64,000 nucleotides of DNA from Bimastos eiseni (taxonomy: Eukaryota > Annelida > Clitellata > Crassiclitellata > Lumbricidae). The first letter of the stretch is position 1; every line of letters starts with the position of its first letter. Location: contig OY365810.1 of NCBI GenBank assembly GCA_959347315.1, positions 16,792,725 through 16,856,724 of the forward strand, read 5' to 3'. Below are positions 20,746-33,610 of this stretch, one piece after another. The notes under the pieces were generated by a model. That model was not told where the DNA came from. It worked only from the letters and a program-made list of their open reading frames with translations, and ran no database searches. A program made the position numbers and the translations under genes.

Positions 20746-21815
20746 TCATAGCTGCACGAAAGAGCCGCTGAAAGCAACTGCATTGAATCGTTGGATGCAG
20801 ACTGACAATCGTTGGAATAAGTAGCTGGTTTCTCTATGGTCTCTGGTGCCCTGTGTCAGGAGGCGACCCAAGTCTTTGATAAAGTCCATTCCGTCATTGT
20901 TGATTGGGCCTATGGTATCAACGGCCAATGGAACGAAGAGATAGGTAACAACGAGCTGGCTGTACTTGATGGTCTTCCTGGTGGTTTCCACCTCCGCTGC
21001 AGCCCCCACCGAAGGTGACGTCGCTTGGAGAGATATTGAAGCCACAGTGTCAATCACTGTCGCATCCCATATCAGGTTCCGTCCTCTTTGCCATGGAATC
21101 AGCGTCAGACCATCAGGGCGTTTTCCGTCCGTTCTGGAGAGTCCGGGGAGGGGGATTCCTTGATGTTTGGGAAACCAACGCGAGTGAGGCTACTACTGAT
21201 TATGTCGTTTAATGAGGCGTGTCTGGCGAACCGCCCTGGCCCAAGACCACAAGAAAGCCCGTGTGCTCCTTCCGCATTTACTCGTGACCCGCATGGGCAT
21301 ACGTGTGGCTCACAAATGCGTGTCCCCAGACGGAGACCCACCGCAATTCTGACAGCTTCGTCGTCTAGCCGAAGTCCACATGAAGTGACTGGTAGGGCAA
21401 AGAGCCAGTCTCCGGCATGCGGTGCTGCGGCTGCCTGGAATCGCGCCTGATGGTATGGGTCGGTTTGGGCAATGCTCAGCTCGGCGGGTGCCTTCTGCAG
21501 TAGCGGCTTGCCCCAGCTTGATTACTTGTGTGCTGCATCATTGTCCGGACGCGTCATTTGGCTCTCGTTGCACCACAGATTTTCCATCCTCTCGAGCAGT
21601 TCGTCGACGTCGGACCAGGTGCTGCCCAACATGGAGGACTGCAGTGCTGGGGTGCTCGCAGCGGAAGCCAAAAAGGCGGGAAGCGCCAGCGAGGTTACTC
21701 GACGAATTCCTAATCCTTCAATCTTTACCGATAATGATGCTTGAAACCACTGGTCGTTTGATAGGGCGTTGTTGAGACCTGCTTCTAAACCGCTTCGAAG
21801 AAGGGCGTCGAATTT
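20746..21815 (-). mobile_element. Decayed retroelement fragment, C-terminal region of a reverse-transcriptase polyprotein
   Basis: Minus-strand translation contains LPVTSCGLRLDDEAVRIAVG near 21340-21400, a CPCGSRVNAEGAHGLSC zinc-binding-like segment near 21285, and LFQRLSVCIQRFNAVAF near 20770-20800. These resemble the C-terminal region of a widespread invertebrate reverse-transcriptase family. Stops and frameshifts are frequent and no RT core is present. GC content is higher than in the surroundings. Family name uncertain. Confidence 0.55.
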
Positions 21816-21862
21816 GTCTAGTTGTCTTAATGTATATATCAGTTTCTGGGAACTGAGTGAAC

Positions 21863-21863
21863 A

Positions 21864-21904
<41 letters not shown>

Positions 21905-21939
21905 AATATTATTATTGTTGCTATTACTATTATTATTAC

Positions 21940-21981
<42 letters not shown>

Positions 21982-22137
21982 TGCTGCTACTTCCCCACCT
22001 ACTTCCTCTGCTACTACTAATACTCCCCCTACTTCCACCACTAATACTACTACTACTATTATTATTATCATTATTATTATTATTGTTGTTATTACTATTA
22101 TTATTATTATTATTATTATTATTGTTGTTGTTATTAC

Positions 22138-22171
<34 letters not shown>

Positions 22172-22262
22172 GTTGTTGTTATTACTATTATTATTATCAT
22201 TATTATTATTATTGTTGTTATTACTATTATTATTTTTATTATTATTATTATTATTATTTAAT
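21863..22262. repeat. (TTA)n array with internal TGC/ACTTCC segment
   Basis: Long trinucleotide repeat (TTA, TTG, TAC variants) holding a non-repeat island at about 21979-22060 that recurs at about 22549-22635. It reads open in several frames and gives spurious poly-Ile, poly-Leu and poly-Asn proteins. Confidence 0.95.
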
Positions 22263-22382
22263 TTTATGCCCTGAGGTACTTCATTCCCCCAGGGACATAG
22301 AGATTATTAATGTACAGATTTTATTGTCCGGAGGGTCAGGCCTCGTCTTCTGTGGTCAACGGAAAGGTGCCCATGAAAGCGA

Positions 22383-22507
22383 CTGATTATTATTATTATT
22401 ATTGTTGTTGTTATTACTATTATTATTATCATTATTATTATTATTATTATTGTTGTTGTTGTTATTACTATTATTATTATCATTATTATTATTATTGTTG
22501 TTATTAC

Positions 22508-22549
<42 letters not shown>

Positions 22550-22692
22550 TGCTGCTACTTCCCCACCTACTTCCTCTGCTAATACTAATACTCCACCTAC
22601 TACTACTCCCCCTACTTCCACCACTAATACTACTACTATTATTATTATCATTATTATTATTATTGTTGTTATTACTATTATTATTATTTTCC
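22383..22692. repeat. Second (TTA)n array, duplicate of the first
   Basis: Same composition and same CTGCTGCTACTTCCCCACCT island as the array at 21863-22262. The two are separated by about 120 bp of unique sequence. Confidence 0.95.
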
Positions 22693-22734
22693 AACATTAG
22701 TCATTGCTCAGATTGTTTACGTTTGCATGTGTAC

Positions 22735-22973
22735 CTGATAGATGTCAGTATTTCCTGGGATATTTTCGGCGATTTGGATGACTGCTGGGAGGTTGAGAAA
22801 AACAGGAGGTTGCTTGACATTTGTGATATTGATGGTTAGAGATTTGCTGTCGGTGTACAAGCCATCTGTCGCGAGGATTTTTATACTGTAAATGATGTTG
22901 GTCGGATACAGTGGCGAATTCAGAGGATGCTGAAGATACCAGTTGTCAAGAGAGACAGAAGCCGCAACAGACC
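22735..22973 (-). CDS. Gene A exon 9: cadherin repeat
   Basis: Acceptor TCTGCATAG, donor ATCAG/GTACAC, phase 1 in and 0 out. It encodes YSIKILATDGLYTDSKSLTI, NITNVKQPPVF and then AVIQIAENIPGNT, the end of one repeat and start of the next. Confidence 0.85.
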
Positions 22974-23372
22974 CTATGCAGAGAAAGAAAACAATTCACT
23001 TTTATATCAAATTTTATATCTGACGGAATCCATGTGATACACAAAAACCGCATCAGCTTCTGTCAGAACTGTTATTAAGTCCAAATCATGTAATAGACCT
23101 CAATATTGTTCCAAATAAGCAAGAGCCGAGTCGCTTTTTTGTTGAAAGCAGTGCTTGCCTTCATCAGTTCGATGTTGAGTTTCTCGCAGTTACACACATG
23201 TATATGAGATTACAATTACAATAATAAATTGTAGGTCTAAAAACCTGACACTGTCCAGTGCAGCTTAATCGACGAACTCCACAGACTAATAGGACTTATG
23301 CTAAATTTTATACTCTATCATAAGCCCAGATGTAAGAACCTTTTATTAATTTGTAAAAACGATATAAATTAC

Positions 23373-23499
23373 CTGTGTCTGGATTAACAGAAAATGGCGG
23401 AATGTCTTGGTTGGTGTTAGGACTTGTCCAACTCTGAAGGAAGAACTTTACAGGAAAAGCAGGGTTGGAGTCTGGATCGGAAGTTGTCACTAAAAACAT
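23373..23499 (-). CDS. Gene A exon 8: cadherin repeat
   Basis: Acceptor TTTCTGTTAG, donor ACACAG/GTAATT, phase 0 in and 1 out. It encodes VTTSDPDSNPAFPVKFFLQS and FSVNPDTG, the D-x-D and F-x-V-x-x-x-T-G cadherin landmarks. Confidence 0.85.
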
Positions 23500-24160
23500 C
23501 TAACAGAAAACAACAGCGATGAAGTTGTCATAAGCGAAAATAATTTCCAGTTGGTTCCTAATAAATCTCACTTTAGTTTACACGAATAGCTCTGAAAAAG
23601 ATCGACCTTTCATGCAACACTTCATGTGGCGCTGCGAGTTTCTGCGGACCCATGCGATTCGTTTCACAAGCCTTTTCGACTTCTGTCGTCTCTTATGCTC
23701 ATTCGGACAATCCACTAACACTATAACTACCTACCGTATTGTAATGCATATACGATCAATTCACTTTTAATTGCTTCCATAGACTTTAATCTGAGATTCC
23801 TATTAAGTCAGTGTATACCAAGATCTAATAATTGTTTTATATAAAATGCAACCGAAGCTATAGTGCAAATTACTAGTAATTTGCACTAGAACCTTTTGAT
23901 CTAAAAAATGTTTCGCGGAATCCCGTTAAAAAGTATTGTGTTCTCTTGTAGGTATAGCGCTTGAGAATGCAGATAATTACAGCTCTAGGCCTAGATTAGG
24001 CTAGATTACTAAAACACAAATATCGATGACAATGACCTATGAATTCTCTTTCGGTAAAATCTTATTTTAGCTTCGTAAATTATTAACGCTTATGAGCTGC
24101 TGTAGGCTATTTCAGCGTCGTAAATTATTGCCGTTGTTTGAAACATATATTGTATTTTTA
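23500..24160. other. Intron 7 of gene A, part next to exon 8
   Basis: Noncoding; nothing recognised before the 3' end of the CR1-like LINE at 24161. Confidence 0.5.
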
Positions 24161-24574
24161 CCATAACCATAACCAAAAATTTTATTGGCTACTGAACAAC
24201 CAATTATGCAAACATAATATTAAGGTCAAACAGCACAGAAAGGTTGACAGAGCACAAAAGGAAGAACCCTAAAGGGACCGAGGTCCCGCTAGCAGGGACA
24301 CCCATTAAAAAATTGGTAATAACACGGTTATGCAAGTAAATTCAACACAATGAACACGAAGATTAGTTACTTAACTAACATGTAACATTATAAAACACGA
24401 GGTATTAAGACTGTTACGGCATAAAACTAGGAAGCATAACTATAATCTAGACAAGTAACTCAATAAATTATCATTTTAGCAGGTATTCTTTAAGTTTATT
24501 TTTAAACTGAGAGATGGTGGTTGACTGGCGTAGACTCGATGGCAGTTTATTCCACGCCTGAGGTCCAGAAACAC

Positions 24575-27500
24575 TTAACGAGAACATACGGGTATTAGTT
24601 CGATAGTGGCATGGTCTGAATTATCAGCGTTACGAGTGCCATAGGGGTTAAGTTGGAGCACAGTAGAGAAACAGTTTTCGAAGCATGATGGCAATAAATT
24701 ATTTAAATACTTGTACATAAATCCATTAAGTTGGAACACAGTTATCTGTTCAAGTTTAAGTATTTGAGAGCACAGGTCCAATGAAGAACTGTCTAAGTTA
24801 CGACGAATAACGCGAAAGGCCCTACGTTGAAGCATGTGGAGTCTTTTAAGTCTGGAGTGATAGTTAGATGCCCAGATCATATTACAATAAGTTAGAAAAG
24901 GATGAACAAGGGAGTAGTAAAGGCTGATGCGGAGAGTTAAAGGCAAGAGATACGCAATACGAGATAAAATTCCGATGTTTTTTGCTAGCTTCGCTGCAAT
25001 GCTATCAATATGGGTTTTCCACTTAAGTGATTGGTCAACGAAAACACCAAGGAACTTAGTAGAAGTAACTTTAGGTATGGGAATATTATTTAACATAAGA
25101 GGCTTATTGATTTCTGGTAAGGTTTTACGATGAGATGCAAATAAAATATAATTCGTTTTTGCAACGTTAAGAGACAGTTTATTCACAGTAAACCAATTAG
25201 TTATACTGGCTAATTCGTGATTTAACAGATCAATAAGTTTGGAGTAGTCAGAGCTGGAGGTAATGATATTAGTATCGTCAGCGAATAATAAAAAGTGGAG
25301 ATGTCTAGACGCATTTGGGAGGTCATTAATATAAATCAGGAAAAGAAGAGGACCTAAGATTGAGCCTTGGGGCACACCATGTTTTAGGTAGGCAGTATTT
25401 GACTTGTGACCGTTACAATACACATATTGAGATCTATTGCAAAGATAACTTCGAAACCAACTCAAAGCAACTCCTCGGACACCCATGGATTCCAGTTTAG
25501 ATAAAAGTATACTATGATTTACGGTATCGAAAGCCTTGGATATGTCCAGGAAGATGCCCACTGAGAATTCATTTCGGTCTATAGCAGAAGATAGGTGCTC
25601 TTGAAGATCAAGCAGGGACATTGCTGTGGAGTGCCCCGGCTGGAAACCATGTTGCGATGGGCAGAGGAATTTGCATTGATCAATGAAATTAAAAAGTCTA
25701 GAGTACATTACTTTCTCTAATAATTTGGAAAAATAGGGAAGAATAGATATAGGTCTGTAATTAGCTAGTTGATCCCTGGGGCCCTGTTTATGAATAGGTA
25801 TCACTTTCGCAATTTCCATAGCAGTAGGAAATATACCCGTGTCGAGGGAGCAATTAATTATAGAAGCAAGTGGTGCAGCAATGAGAGAGAATATTGGACT
25901 AATTAATGAAGGATCAAGGTCGTCGGGACCTGAGGAATGAGTGGTTTTCATGGAGTGATTTAAAGAAATTAATTCTTCTGGGGAAGTAGGATAAATAGCA
26001 AAAGAGTTGATGTTGGGTGGGTTGCAGTGGAGGAGGGTATTTTCTCTACTAAGTCACAGGCAATGTTAGTAAAATAATTGTTAAATTTATTGGCGATCTG
26101 GGTTGGGTCTGTAATTTCAATATTATTGATGTTTGAAGACTCCACCAGAGTTTCCAAAGGTTTTGCGTTCAAAATCATCCTGATAATTTTCCAAGTCTGC
26201 TTCAGATCATTGCCATACCTTATAAATTCCGAGGTATAGTAATTTTTTTCAGGTTTAATGCGTAACATTTTAAATTTGTTTCTATAGGTCTTAAATTTTT
26301 CTGAGTTTTCAGGCGAGGGATGTTTTATAGAGGCCATATGAAGCTTAGATTTAGTATTGCATGATTTAAGTAAGGCTGGTGTCATCCAGGGCTGTTTATA
26401 GGTGGTGGTAGTATTAATTTTTTTTAGAGGTCAGAGGAAAAGCAGAATCATAAGCATATTTGATTTCAGAAGTGAAGAGGTCATAGGCAAGCGAAGGATT
26501 ATTTTTATCACAGCACTGTTCGATCTCAGACAAGGCCATCTGGGACAGGAGATATTTGAATTTTAATTTAGAGGCATCATCATACTGTCTGACTGATCTA
26601 GTAGAGGGGCCAGAAACTAATCTATGAGAAAGATCAAACCACATTAAAATAGGAAAATGATCAGAGATATCATCAATAACAATGGTAGGTTCGATTATAT
26701 TTGAGATGCGGTTAGTGAAAATATTATCTATTAATGTGGATGAGGTTTCAGTAATAGGGGTGGGTTGAGTAATGACAGGAAGGAGGTGATGAGAGAAAGT
26801 AATATCAAGAAAGTTACTGGTCAAGTGGTGATCATTTGATTTCAGAAGATCAATATTGAAATCTCCTAGTAGATACATGTCCCTATCTTTTATATCGGAT
26901 ATAGAAGTCAAAAGGGCATTCCATTCATCATTAAACAGAATCAAGTCCTGGCCAGGAGGTCGATAAATTACACCAGCGATAGAATAAGATCCGTTAGCAC
27001 ACGGAAGACGGAGAAATAAGGATTCATATGAGGTATGAGAATTACATACAACGGGGAGGTTGTGCACTTGGTATTTAAGATTGCATTTTATAAAAAAATA
27101 CCACACCGCCCCCATGACCTCCAAACCTGGGTCTCGACTCAAAATTGTACCCTGAGATATGGACCAAGTCAGAGTGTACAAGGTCAAGCCATGTCTCAGA
27201 CACAGCGAGAATGTCAATAGAAAGGCGGTTAAGCAGACTAGTAATCGCGGGCAATTTACCAAGTATACTTCTACAATTGACATGCATAATAGCGAAATGG
27301 GCCAATTTCCTTTGGGCAGCAAGTTCAAGAGAGGATGGAATATCGTACACACTCAGGCTCGGTCGTATCCTATAGAAGTTGTCGTCCGGGTCAAGATCAT
27401 TATTATTTAACGGACGGTCAAAGGTGAAATTAGATAAGGGGTCAATGCGAGGGCCATCTCTTAGCAGTGAAAGCGAATGAGCAGTAGCTTTTACCCCAGA

Positions 27501-27674
27501 GGCGCTACAGATGAAATCAACGTCATTAGTTAAATGGTTGAAAGGAAACAGTGTGGCGAGACAACCACGACAGAACCATGAGCTATCAGTGTTAAAATGA
27601 ATGTCACAGTGAGTTGCGTGCGAATAACCACCACAATTAGCACATTTCAAAATTTTAGAGTTATTGTCTAACAA
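24575..27674 (-). pseudogene. LINE ORF2: PHD-like finger, endonuclease, reverse transcriptase
   Basis: Provides the nicking and target-primed reverse transcription activities. From the N-terminus: a Cys/His finger (ILKCANCGGYSHATHC), then the apurinic-type endonuclease (HVNCRSI, SETWL, YLLGDFNIDLL, and SDHFPI as the catalytic end), then the reverse transcriptase (NYRPISILPYFSKLLEK, FLDISKAFDTVNH, GVPQGSILGPLLFLIYINDL, FLLFADDTN). The FADD box is intact. Frameshifts lie near 27085, 26400 and 25955; the RT frame 24575-25951 is uninterrupted for 458 codons. Confidence 0.9.
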
Positions 27675-27984
27675 CAGAGTACAATGACAACAATTAACAG
27701 AAAATTTATCTGCCCAATCAAGGGATTGGACATAAATTGAGTCATCTAACAGAGATGGCTGAGACAGAATTGCACAGTCAAAAAACGAACGGAAACAGAT
27801 TAGAAAAAACTAAGTCACAACAAAACACAAGTTCCACAATAAACAAAAAGCCAGCAAACAGCGGCACAATTAAGCACTAAAATTAGGAACCAAACATCAA
27901 CGGAGTCGAAGGTAGACAGAGCCACATCCTGGGAAGCGGGATATGAGAGAGAGAAGAGTTAAGTTGGTGTTCTTTGGTTAACAC

Positions 27985-28703
27985 TCAGGCAAAATCCTTA
28001 GATTTCTCCGAGATTAGCAGATTCAGGTCTTTGATGGACATGATTTTCTTTGGTCTTTCGGAAGAATCTTCTGTCTGACGGATGTAGATAGCGCCTTCGC
28101 GTGTCCAGGTGGAGACCAACAGTTTCTGCCTCACTGCTGTTCTGGCCTCGGCGAAGAGGGAAGAACTTGACCGGGTCAGATGCTCGTTGACATAAATCGA
28201 TATGGCACCCGGATTCTTCCTCAACGACTTTCGGGCAGAGAGGACAAGGTTTCTTGTACGTCTGCTTGAGAGATGTCGGATTCCTTGATCTGAAGCCCCA
28301 AGTGTCTATCGCAAAATCCAATCACAGAGTTTATGGTTTTGTCAGAAGACACCTTGCCACGGGAGAGCGTTATATCCACGGCCTCATCAATACCGTAAAT
28401 GATCAAGTTATCGAGACGTAGCTGGTTTTCTAGAACATCGATGGATTTTTCCATGGTTGAGCACTTCATTTCCAGGTTCAGAATTTTCTCATTGATTTGT
28501 TGATTGTGTCTTTCGAGTGCAGCCTCTGTCGTTTCCTCGACCATCTTCTCCAGTTTTGAGGTGAGACCCGCGGCTAAAGACTTAAAGAGGCGTTCGATGA
28601 AAGGTGAAAGACTTTTTTCCAGTCTGGTCAGAAGGCCATCCGAGACTTGCTCATCCTGCAAACTCTCGAGACTATCCACCGGTTTTTGTCCTTTCCTTGA
28701 CAT
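27985..28703 (-). pseudogene. LINE ORF1: coiled-coil RNA-binding protein
   Basis: Nucleic-acid chaperone of the LINE. ATG at 28703, then a long charged helical region likely to form a coiled coil (RHNQQINEKILNLEMKCSTM), then RLDNLIIYGIDE, typical of the RRM-like core. A frameshift or deletion near 28240 moves the C-terminal part (ISIYVNEHLTRSS) into another frame ending at 27985. Confidence 0.75.
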
Positions 28704-28870
28704 GGTTGATTGGAACGGAACTTTGGAAAGCAAATTGTATTGGAGTTCAAAAGGGATATAGAGAACCGTTGAAGAGCAAAACCGCTATCGTTCACTTAGC
28801 TAGCGTGTGCGACAGGACGTCCTGATGCGTGTACGCCGTTTATATCGGTAATTGTACACTAAGACCGAAA

Positions 28871-29978
28871 CAGCCAAAATCTTTCAAGAGTTATTTTAGC
28901 AAAACCGAGAGTGAAATGGCGATTCTTCAAGCGACCGATGACGGAGGCAGACTTTGTCAAGAAGTATTCCCAAGGACTAATTGGAACTTTGATGTTTAAT
29001 CCGTAAAAACGATAATTTATCGCTCCGCTGTTTACTAGTGCGACCTAAACCGATGCCATCTAGCATACGTCAAGATATCACATCAGAATATCACATTTAT
29101 AGGCGGTGTGTCACTAATTTTAACAATCTCACAGCTCGCATTGCCATGTAGGGCTTACAGCCTCCATTCAAAATTTAATTAAACGTGCTGCTCTCTTGCC
29201 TCAACTTATAACACAAATATTACACTTTGAAGACGCGCGGAACTATAACGGTTCGTACGTCAGATGTTGCGACATTTATATTTGAGAATACAGGTCATAC
29301 CAACAAAGAAGTATGCATATATGGAAGCTGGATTGGTGAAAAGAATTATATTTCCCTGGGAGCTATATGCATTGATGAATAAATTCTGTATAACAAGAGC
29401 TTGGATTGATGATGAGATTTCTGCTTATTAAATGGAAGCGAAAATGATGAATCTAAGCGGGAATGATGAAAAGGTTCCACGTCAAGTAGAATTCTCATTT
29501 CTATCCAGCCTCTATTTACGCATGATTAGTTTCTTCATTGAATCTTTTCACCATTGCATAAAGAGAACATCTATTCATCAATCCATATTCCATTTAAGAA
29601 CGATTCTTCTCATCAATCCAGCTCCCAGTTAAACAGAAACTATTTCGTCAACCCAGCTCACAGTTAAACGGACTTCTTTCAATAATCTCACTTGTACTAC
29701 CGACGCTAACGAGGCTTAACCTGATTTGCCATGGACATGGGTAATTTACGACGCTAAAATAAGATTTTACTTCTCTTTCATATAGAGTTATAGACAGATC
29801 AAGGAAAAAGGCTCCTGTGGAAAATTCGTGTAATTTAAAAAATTGTTTCAAGCGTATTCGTAAGCAAACTTATGAAGTAAACCTCAACTCCAAATAGGCA
29901 AAATTTCGAGCCAAGTTTTTAAATGTTTAATGGGCACTTATGCTTTTGTTTCTTCTCCTGGTAAAGTTTGTTAATGTT
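28871..29978. other. Intronic stretch with a possible MITE
   Basis: Noncoding. The words AGCTGGATTGGTGAAAAGAA near 29331 and ATTCTTCTCATCAATCCAGC near 29602 form an imperfect inverted pair about 300 bp apart, so a small DNA-transposon relic is possible. Otherwise nothing seen. Confidence 0.35.
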
Positions 29979-30507
29979 CAGGCCCGGTTCTATGGAATTT
30001 TCCTAAGTAGGCGGGATGTAGGCCTAATGTTGCCACCGCCCGCCCCCTCCCACACACAAACAAAATCTCTTACTTCCCCTAACATCCGCCATTTGGTTAT
30101 GACATTTTTAGCATTTAAGTGAACTAATTTTAATTAAATATCCTATTTCTATTCAATTTAAAACTCTAAGATTTTAATTGATATCGATAAACAAGGCGCT
30201 CAATACCGGAAGTTGAACTTAATTGATGAAAAGTGAATCGAAATCGAACATAAAGATTTTGCTGAGCATGTTTAAAAGGAAAAGAAACAGATGAACTGTT
30301 ATTATTTAATGAATAGATAAAATAGATTTCATTGAAACAAATATTTATAGTTGAAAATAATTTAGAATATTGTGGCTTAAGAAAATAATATTTTCATATG
30401 CATATTTTTTTAATAATTACAATTCAATAAAGTGCCGCCCCTGAAGAATGGCGAAATTTGCCTCCGTTGGCCACCGCCTACTTCGCCTACGCCTAGATCC
30501 GGGCCTG
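29979..30507. mobile_element. hAT-type non-autonomous element with exact 8-bp duplication
   Basis: Ends CAGGCCCGGTTCTA and TAGATCCGGGCCTG are inverted repeats. The 8-bp direct repeat TTAATGTT sits at 29971-29978 and 30508-30515. The interior is AT-rich with no coding. A similarly named but different family from the other MITEs here, judging by terminal sequence. Confidence 0.9.
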
Positions 30508-30719
30508 TTAATGTTTAACTATAAAAAATTTGAAATACTACTATAATATTATTGTTTTACAAAACACTTTGGTTAAAAACTCAACTTCTCTAAATTTAAA
30601 ACAATCTTCTATCCGGCATATTACAGCAGCGCCTTCATATTACAGAAAAATATCTGTTTTCGCTGCTTACATGCCTTACAGCTGTATGCCTACATCTAAT
30701 TATTTGTAATGATATCAAT

Positions 30720-31560
30720 CAATCAATGCAATTTATATAGCGCCTCTTCAAGATAACTATTCAGAGGCGCTCCCGACCCAGGCCCGATCAAAAAGGGGAG
30801 GTTGTTCCACACACGAGGACCCACAATTGCAAAAGCTCTATTTTGTCTGGTTGTGGTATGAGCATGTGGAACAGCACAGTCGCCTCTAGAGGCCGAGCGA
30901 AGAGATCGGCGACCAGAAGCAGAAGAAGCCGAAGTTAAGGTGAACAGATCCCTAAGATAGAAAGGCGCATTGCCCACAACACAGTGCCAGACAATAGAGG
31001 AGATTCTACATTAAATGCGCTGCCTAACCGGAAGCCAGTGAAGGACGTCCCGCATGTACGTAGAGATGTGGCCAAATTTAGGAACACAACCAATCAAACG
31101 AGCTGCAGCCCCTTGAACCCCTCCAAGGATTGCAATCGGACCTGAGGGAGCCCACAGAAGAGAGAGGAACAGTAATCTAATCGATTAACGATAAAGGTAT
31201 GAACCAAAGTAGCAGCAGAAGATGAGGAGAGAGAGAGAGCGGGAAACAACCCGCAACTGGCGCAAGAAATAATAGCAGGAACGAGTCAATGCAGAAATGT
31301 GCTTCACAAAAGACAGCTCCTGATCCAGAACTACCCCCAGATCCCTGACACAGGTGGAGAATACAAAGTTAGGGAATTCAGAAGACAGAGAGCCCAAGTC
31401 GAGCTTGTTCAGCTGCTGGCGGGTACCAAGCCAAATATATTGAGTTTTCTGCGGATTAAGTCGCATTCGATTTGATGACATCCAGGCAGTTAGGGTATCT
31501 GTAGCTTGAGACATTCTTCGGACTGCAGAAGAAGCCTGGGATGATATCACTATAGTTTGC
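30720..31560 (-). mobile_element. L2-like LINE 3' fragment
   Basis: 5'-truncated LINE. The minus strand encodes a reverse-transcriptase C-terminus: MSSNRMRLNPQKTQYIWLGT (31185-31550), a frame break, then RAFAIVGPRVWNNLPF (30723-30977). It ends in GCGCTATATAAATTGC and an ATTGATTG tail at about 30712-30730, typical of this group. Confidence 0.82.
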
Positions 31561-31980
31561 GAGCTAAACTATGTTAGGATACTTCATAAATTTCATAAAG
31601 TGAGCGATATAGAAACCTAGAACAGAAAATTATCTGTTCACAATGAAAGTTTTCCGCGGAATCCTTGTCTTCGCCTCACGGAACACTGGGGTTCCGCAGA
31701 ACACAGTTTTGGAACGCTGAGAGTAGGAAATATTACCAACAACGATGTTTTTAACATCATGTCGCTATACTCATGCATCTAGGTGCCTAGTGTCTGAGAG
31801 ATGTTCCATCTACTATCTATGAGAAATATCTCCATCTCTCATATTTATCCATTATATCGTAGAGATAACTCTACCTGTAACTTCGAAGCGTCCTAATAAA
31901 TAGATATCTCAATCTGCCATCATGTTGCGCCATGTCTGAGAGATATCTCTATCTGTAGGTGTTTATTGTTGTAGGTATAC
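31561..31980. other. Intron 7 of gene A, part next to exon 7
   Basis: Noncoding. It contains short repeated GAGAGATATCTCTATCT words around 31795-31950. Nothing else seen. Confidence 0.5.
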
Positions 31981-32255
31981 CTGATCGTCTGCTGAGGTTG
32001 ACCCAGCTGATACGTCGATCGTTGTGGGTAAGTTCGTTATAATAAATGGTTCGTTGACATCAATTACGTTTATCGTTAGGATTTCCGTTGTACTTAATCC
32101 AAGCACTGTGACTGTGATCGACAACTGATAGGTATTCATTGCCTCGTAGTTTAAGGCTGCATTAGTTGACACCCTCGCCTTCCCATCTAAAGAGATGACA
32201 AGTTGTTTAGATACTAACCCAACCCTTGCACGCCAATTAAAACACATTGCTTCAT
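31981..32255 (-). CDS. Gene A exon 7: cadherin-like repeat
   Basis: Phase 1 in and 0 out; donor GATCAG/GTATAC. It encodes YQLSITVTVLGLSTTEILTI, NVIDVNEPFIITNLP, a standard repeat boundary with a D-V-N-E motif. Unlike classical repeats the preceding A-x-D motif is weak. Confidence 0.8.
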
Positions 32256-32380
32256 CTCGGAGAGTTATGCCAGATAAAAAAACGTGTCATTAATATTTGA
32301 TCATAATTATTAATATGAAGTATGCATAATACAGGTTGTACCAAGATGCAACGATATCAGCAGTTAGAACCGTTGCCAGT

Positions 32381-32743
32381 CAGGGACGTCATTTGGGGAT
32401 GGGGAAAGGGGGAATTAGCCCTCTGAATTTCCTCATTTTGATTATAGTGCGTGCAAATGTCCATACAAGATCATAATTTAAGAGCCATATAAATAATAAA
32501 TCTCATTGAATGTTATATATTAACATTATCTCATATCACAGGTGCCTATAATTGAATAATTTCACTTTTTGAAACTTTATCATCATTTTTGCCGATACAT
32601 GATTTAACAAATCAAATCATTTGGAACCACTGAAAATTCAAAACCAAACCAAAACAAATTTGAAACAAGGAAGAGAACCCCCCGTCGCCACAAATATTTT
32701 TGCTTGCCCCCCCCCCTCTGAAAAAGCCGAAATGATGTCCCTG
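32381..32743. mobile_element. hAT-type MITE with exact 8-bp duplication
   Basis: Starts CAGGGACGTCATTTGGGG and ends GAAATGATGTCCCTG (inverted repeats). The direct repeat TTGCCAGT lies at 32373-32380 and 32744-32751. The interior includes a poly-C tract. Inserted in intron 6 of gene A. Confidence 0.92.
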
Positions 32744-32751
32744 TTGCCAGT

Positions 32752-33038
32752 GCCTGTCATCCGATGTAGGCTAAGTAATTAAAGTAAGTGACTGTCATTG
32801 CCTGGAGTTATAATTCATGCACGGCACTCAGGCAGAAGAAGTGATGTGTAAAAAAACACCCGTATAAACGATAGACGACCTACATGATAAGAAAGCATGT
32901 TGCGAACGAAAATGGAATAGAACTAGACCAAGTTAATAATACAGTATTTTTTATGCAGGTTTGACCAGTTGACATGGTTTAGCATCAAGCGAACCATCTT
33001 GATTCAAAACAGAACATAAATATGTAGTAGTAACTTAC
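32752..33038. other. Intron 6 of gene A
   Basis: Noncoding; nothing recognised. Confidence 0.5.
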
Positions 33039-33224
33039 TTGAGGAGTTAGTCAACGCGAACGGCACAGAGTTTGGAGATATTGAGAAAGTTATTGGAACA
33101 GCGTTAACATATGATGGAACATTGGTAGTAAGTAACTCAAGCACTGTGTAGACGACAGTGAAGGTTGCAACGTCTTCCTTAACGTTAACTGAAGATGGCA
33201 GATTGTCAATCGTAGGAGAGTCAG
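33039..33224 (-). CDS. Gene A exon 6: cadherin-like repeat start
   Basis: Acceptor ACTGTTTCAG, donor TCAA/GTAAGT, phase 1 in and 1 out. It encodes SPTIDNLPSSVNVKEDVATF and PITFSISPNSVPFAL, a divergent cadherin repeat N-terminus. Confidence 0.8.
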
Positions 33225-33610
33225 CTGAAACAGTGTAGGAAATGACTTAAAATGGATTCACAGACAAATTCTTTTTGAAACAGATAAGAAGTTTAAAACA
33301 GGGTTCAAACTCTTATAAATAAATGCGTCTATGAATTAGCTAAAAGGATCAAAATAGAAACTATGTATACTGTAGGTATTCGCGAAACTTTTGAAACATA
33401 GGCCTACAACAGATCTTCAGAATCACTAACTTACTAAGATAATTGTTATGTTCTGTTGCTACGTTGTGATAATTGGCTCTATAATTACAGTCCATGCCTT
33501 CAATATTCAGATTTGTCGACTGAAATTTTGCTTAAACTACCAGATTTTACTTGAACTGGCAGGTCATTATAACATTTCGGGCATTAGAATTAAATTCCGC
33601 GTATTTGAAA
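33225..33610. other. Intron 5 of gene A, part next to exon 6
   Basis: Noncoding; nothing recognised. Confidence 0.4.

Larger units (their letters stand above)
24161..28870 (-). mobile_element. CR1-like non-LTR retrotransposon (LINE), near full length, frameshifted
   Basis: Copy-and-paste element in intron 7 of gene A. It has an ORF1 (ATG at 28703), an ORF2 with PHD-like finger, endonuclease and reverse transcriptase, and a 3' end in GGTTAT repeats (24161-24174), as in the CR1/L2 groups. The 5' end is not defined; 28870 is an estimate. At least three frameshifts lie in ORF2 and a deletion in ORF1. Confidence 0.88.

Noticed and set aside
21718..22839. Poly-Ile, poly-Leu and poly-Asn frames
   Set aside because: They are translations of (TTA)n arrays, not proteins; only 22735-22973 minus is a real exon.
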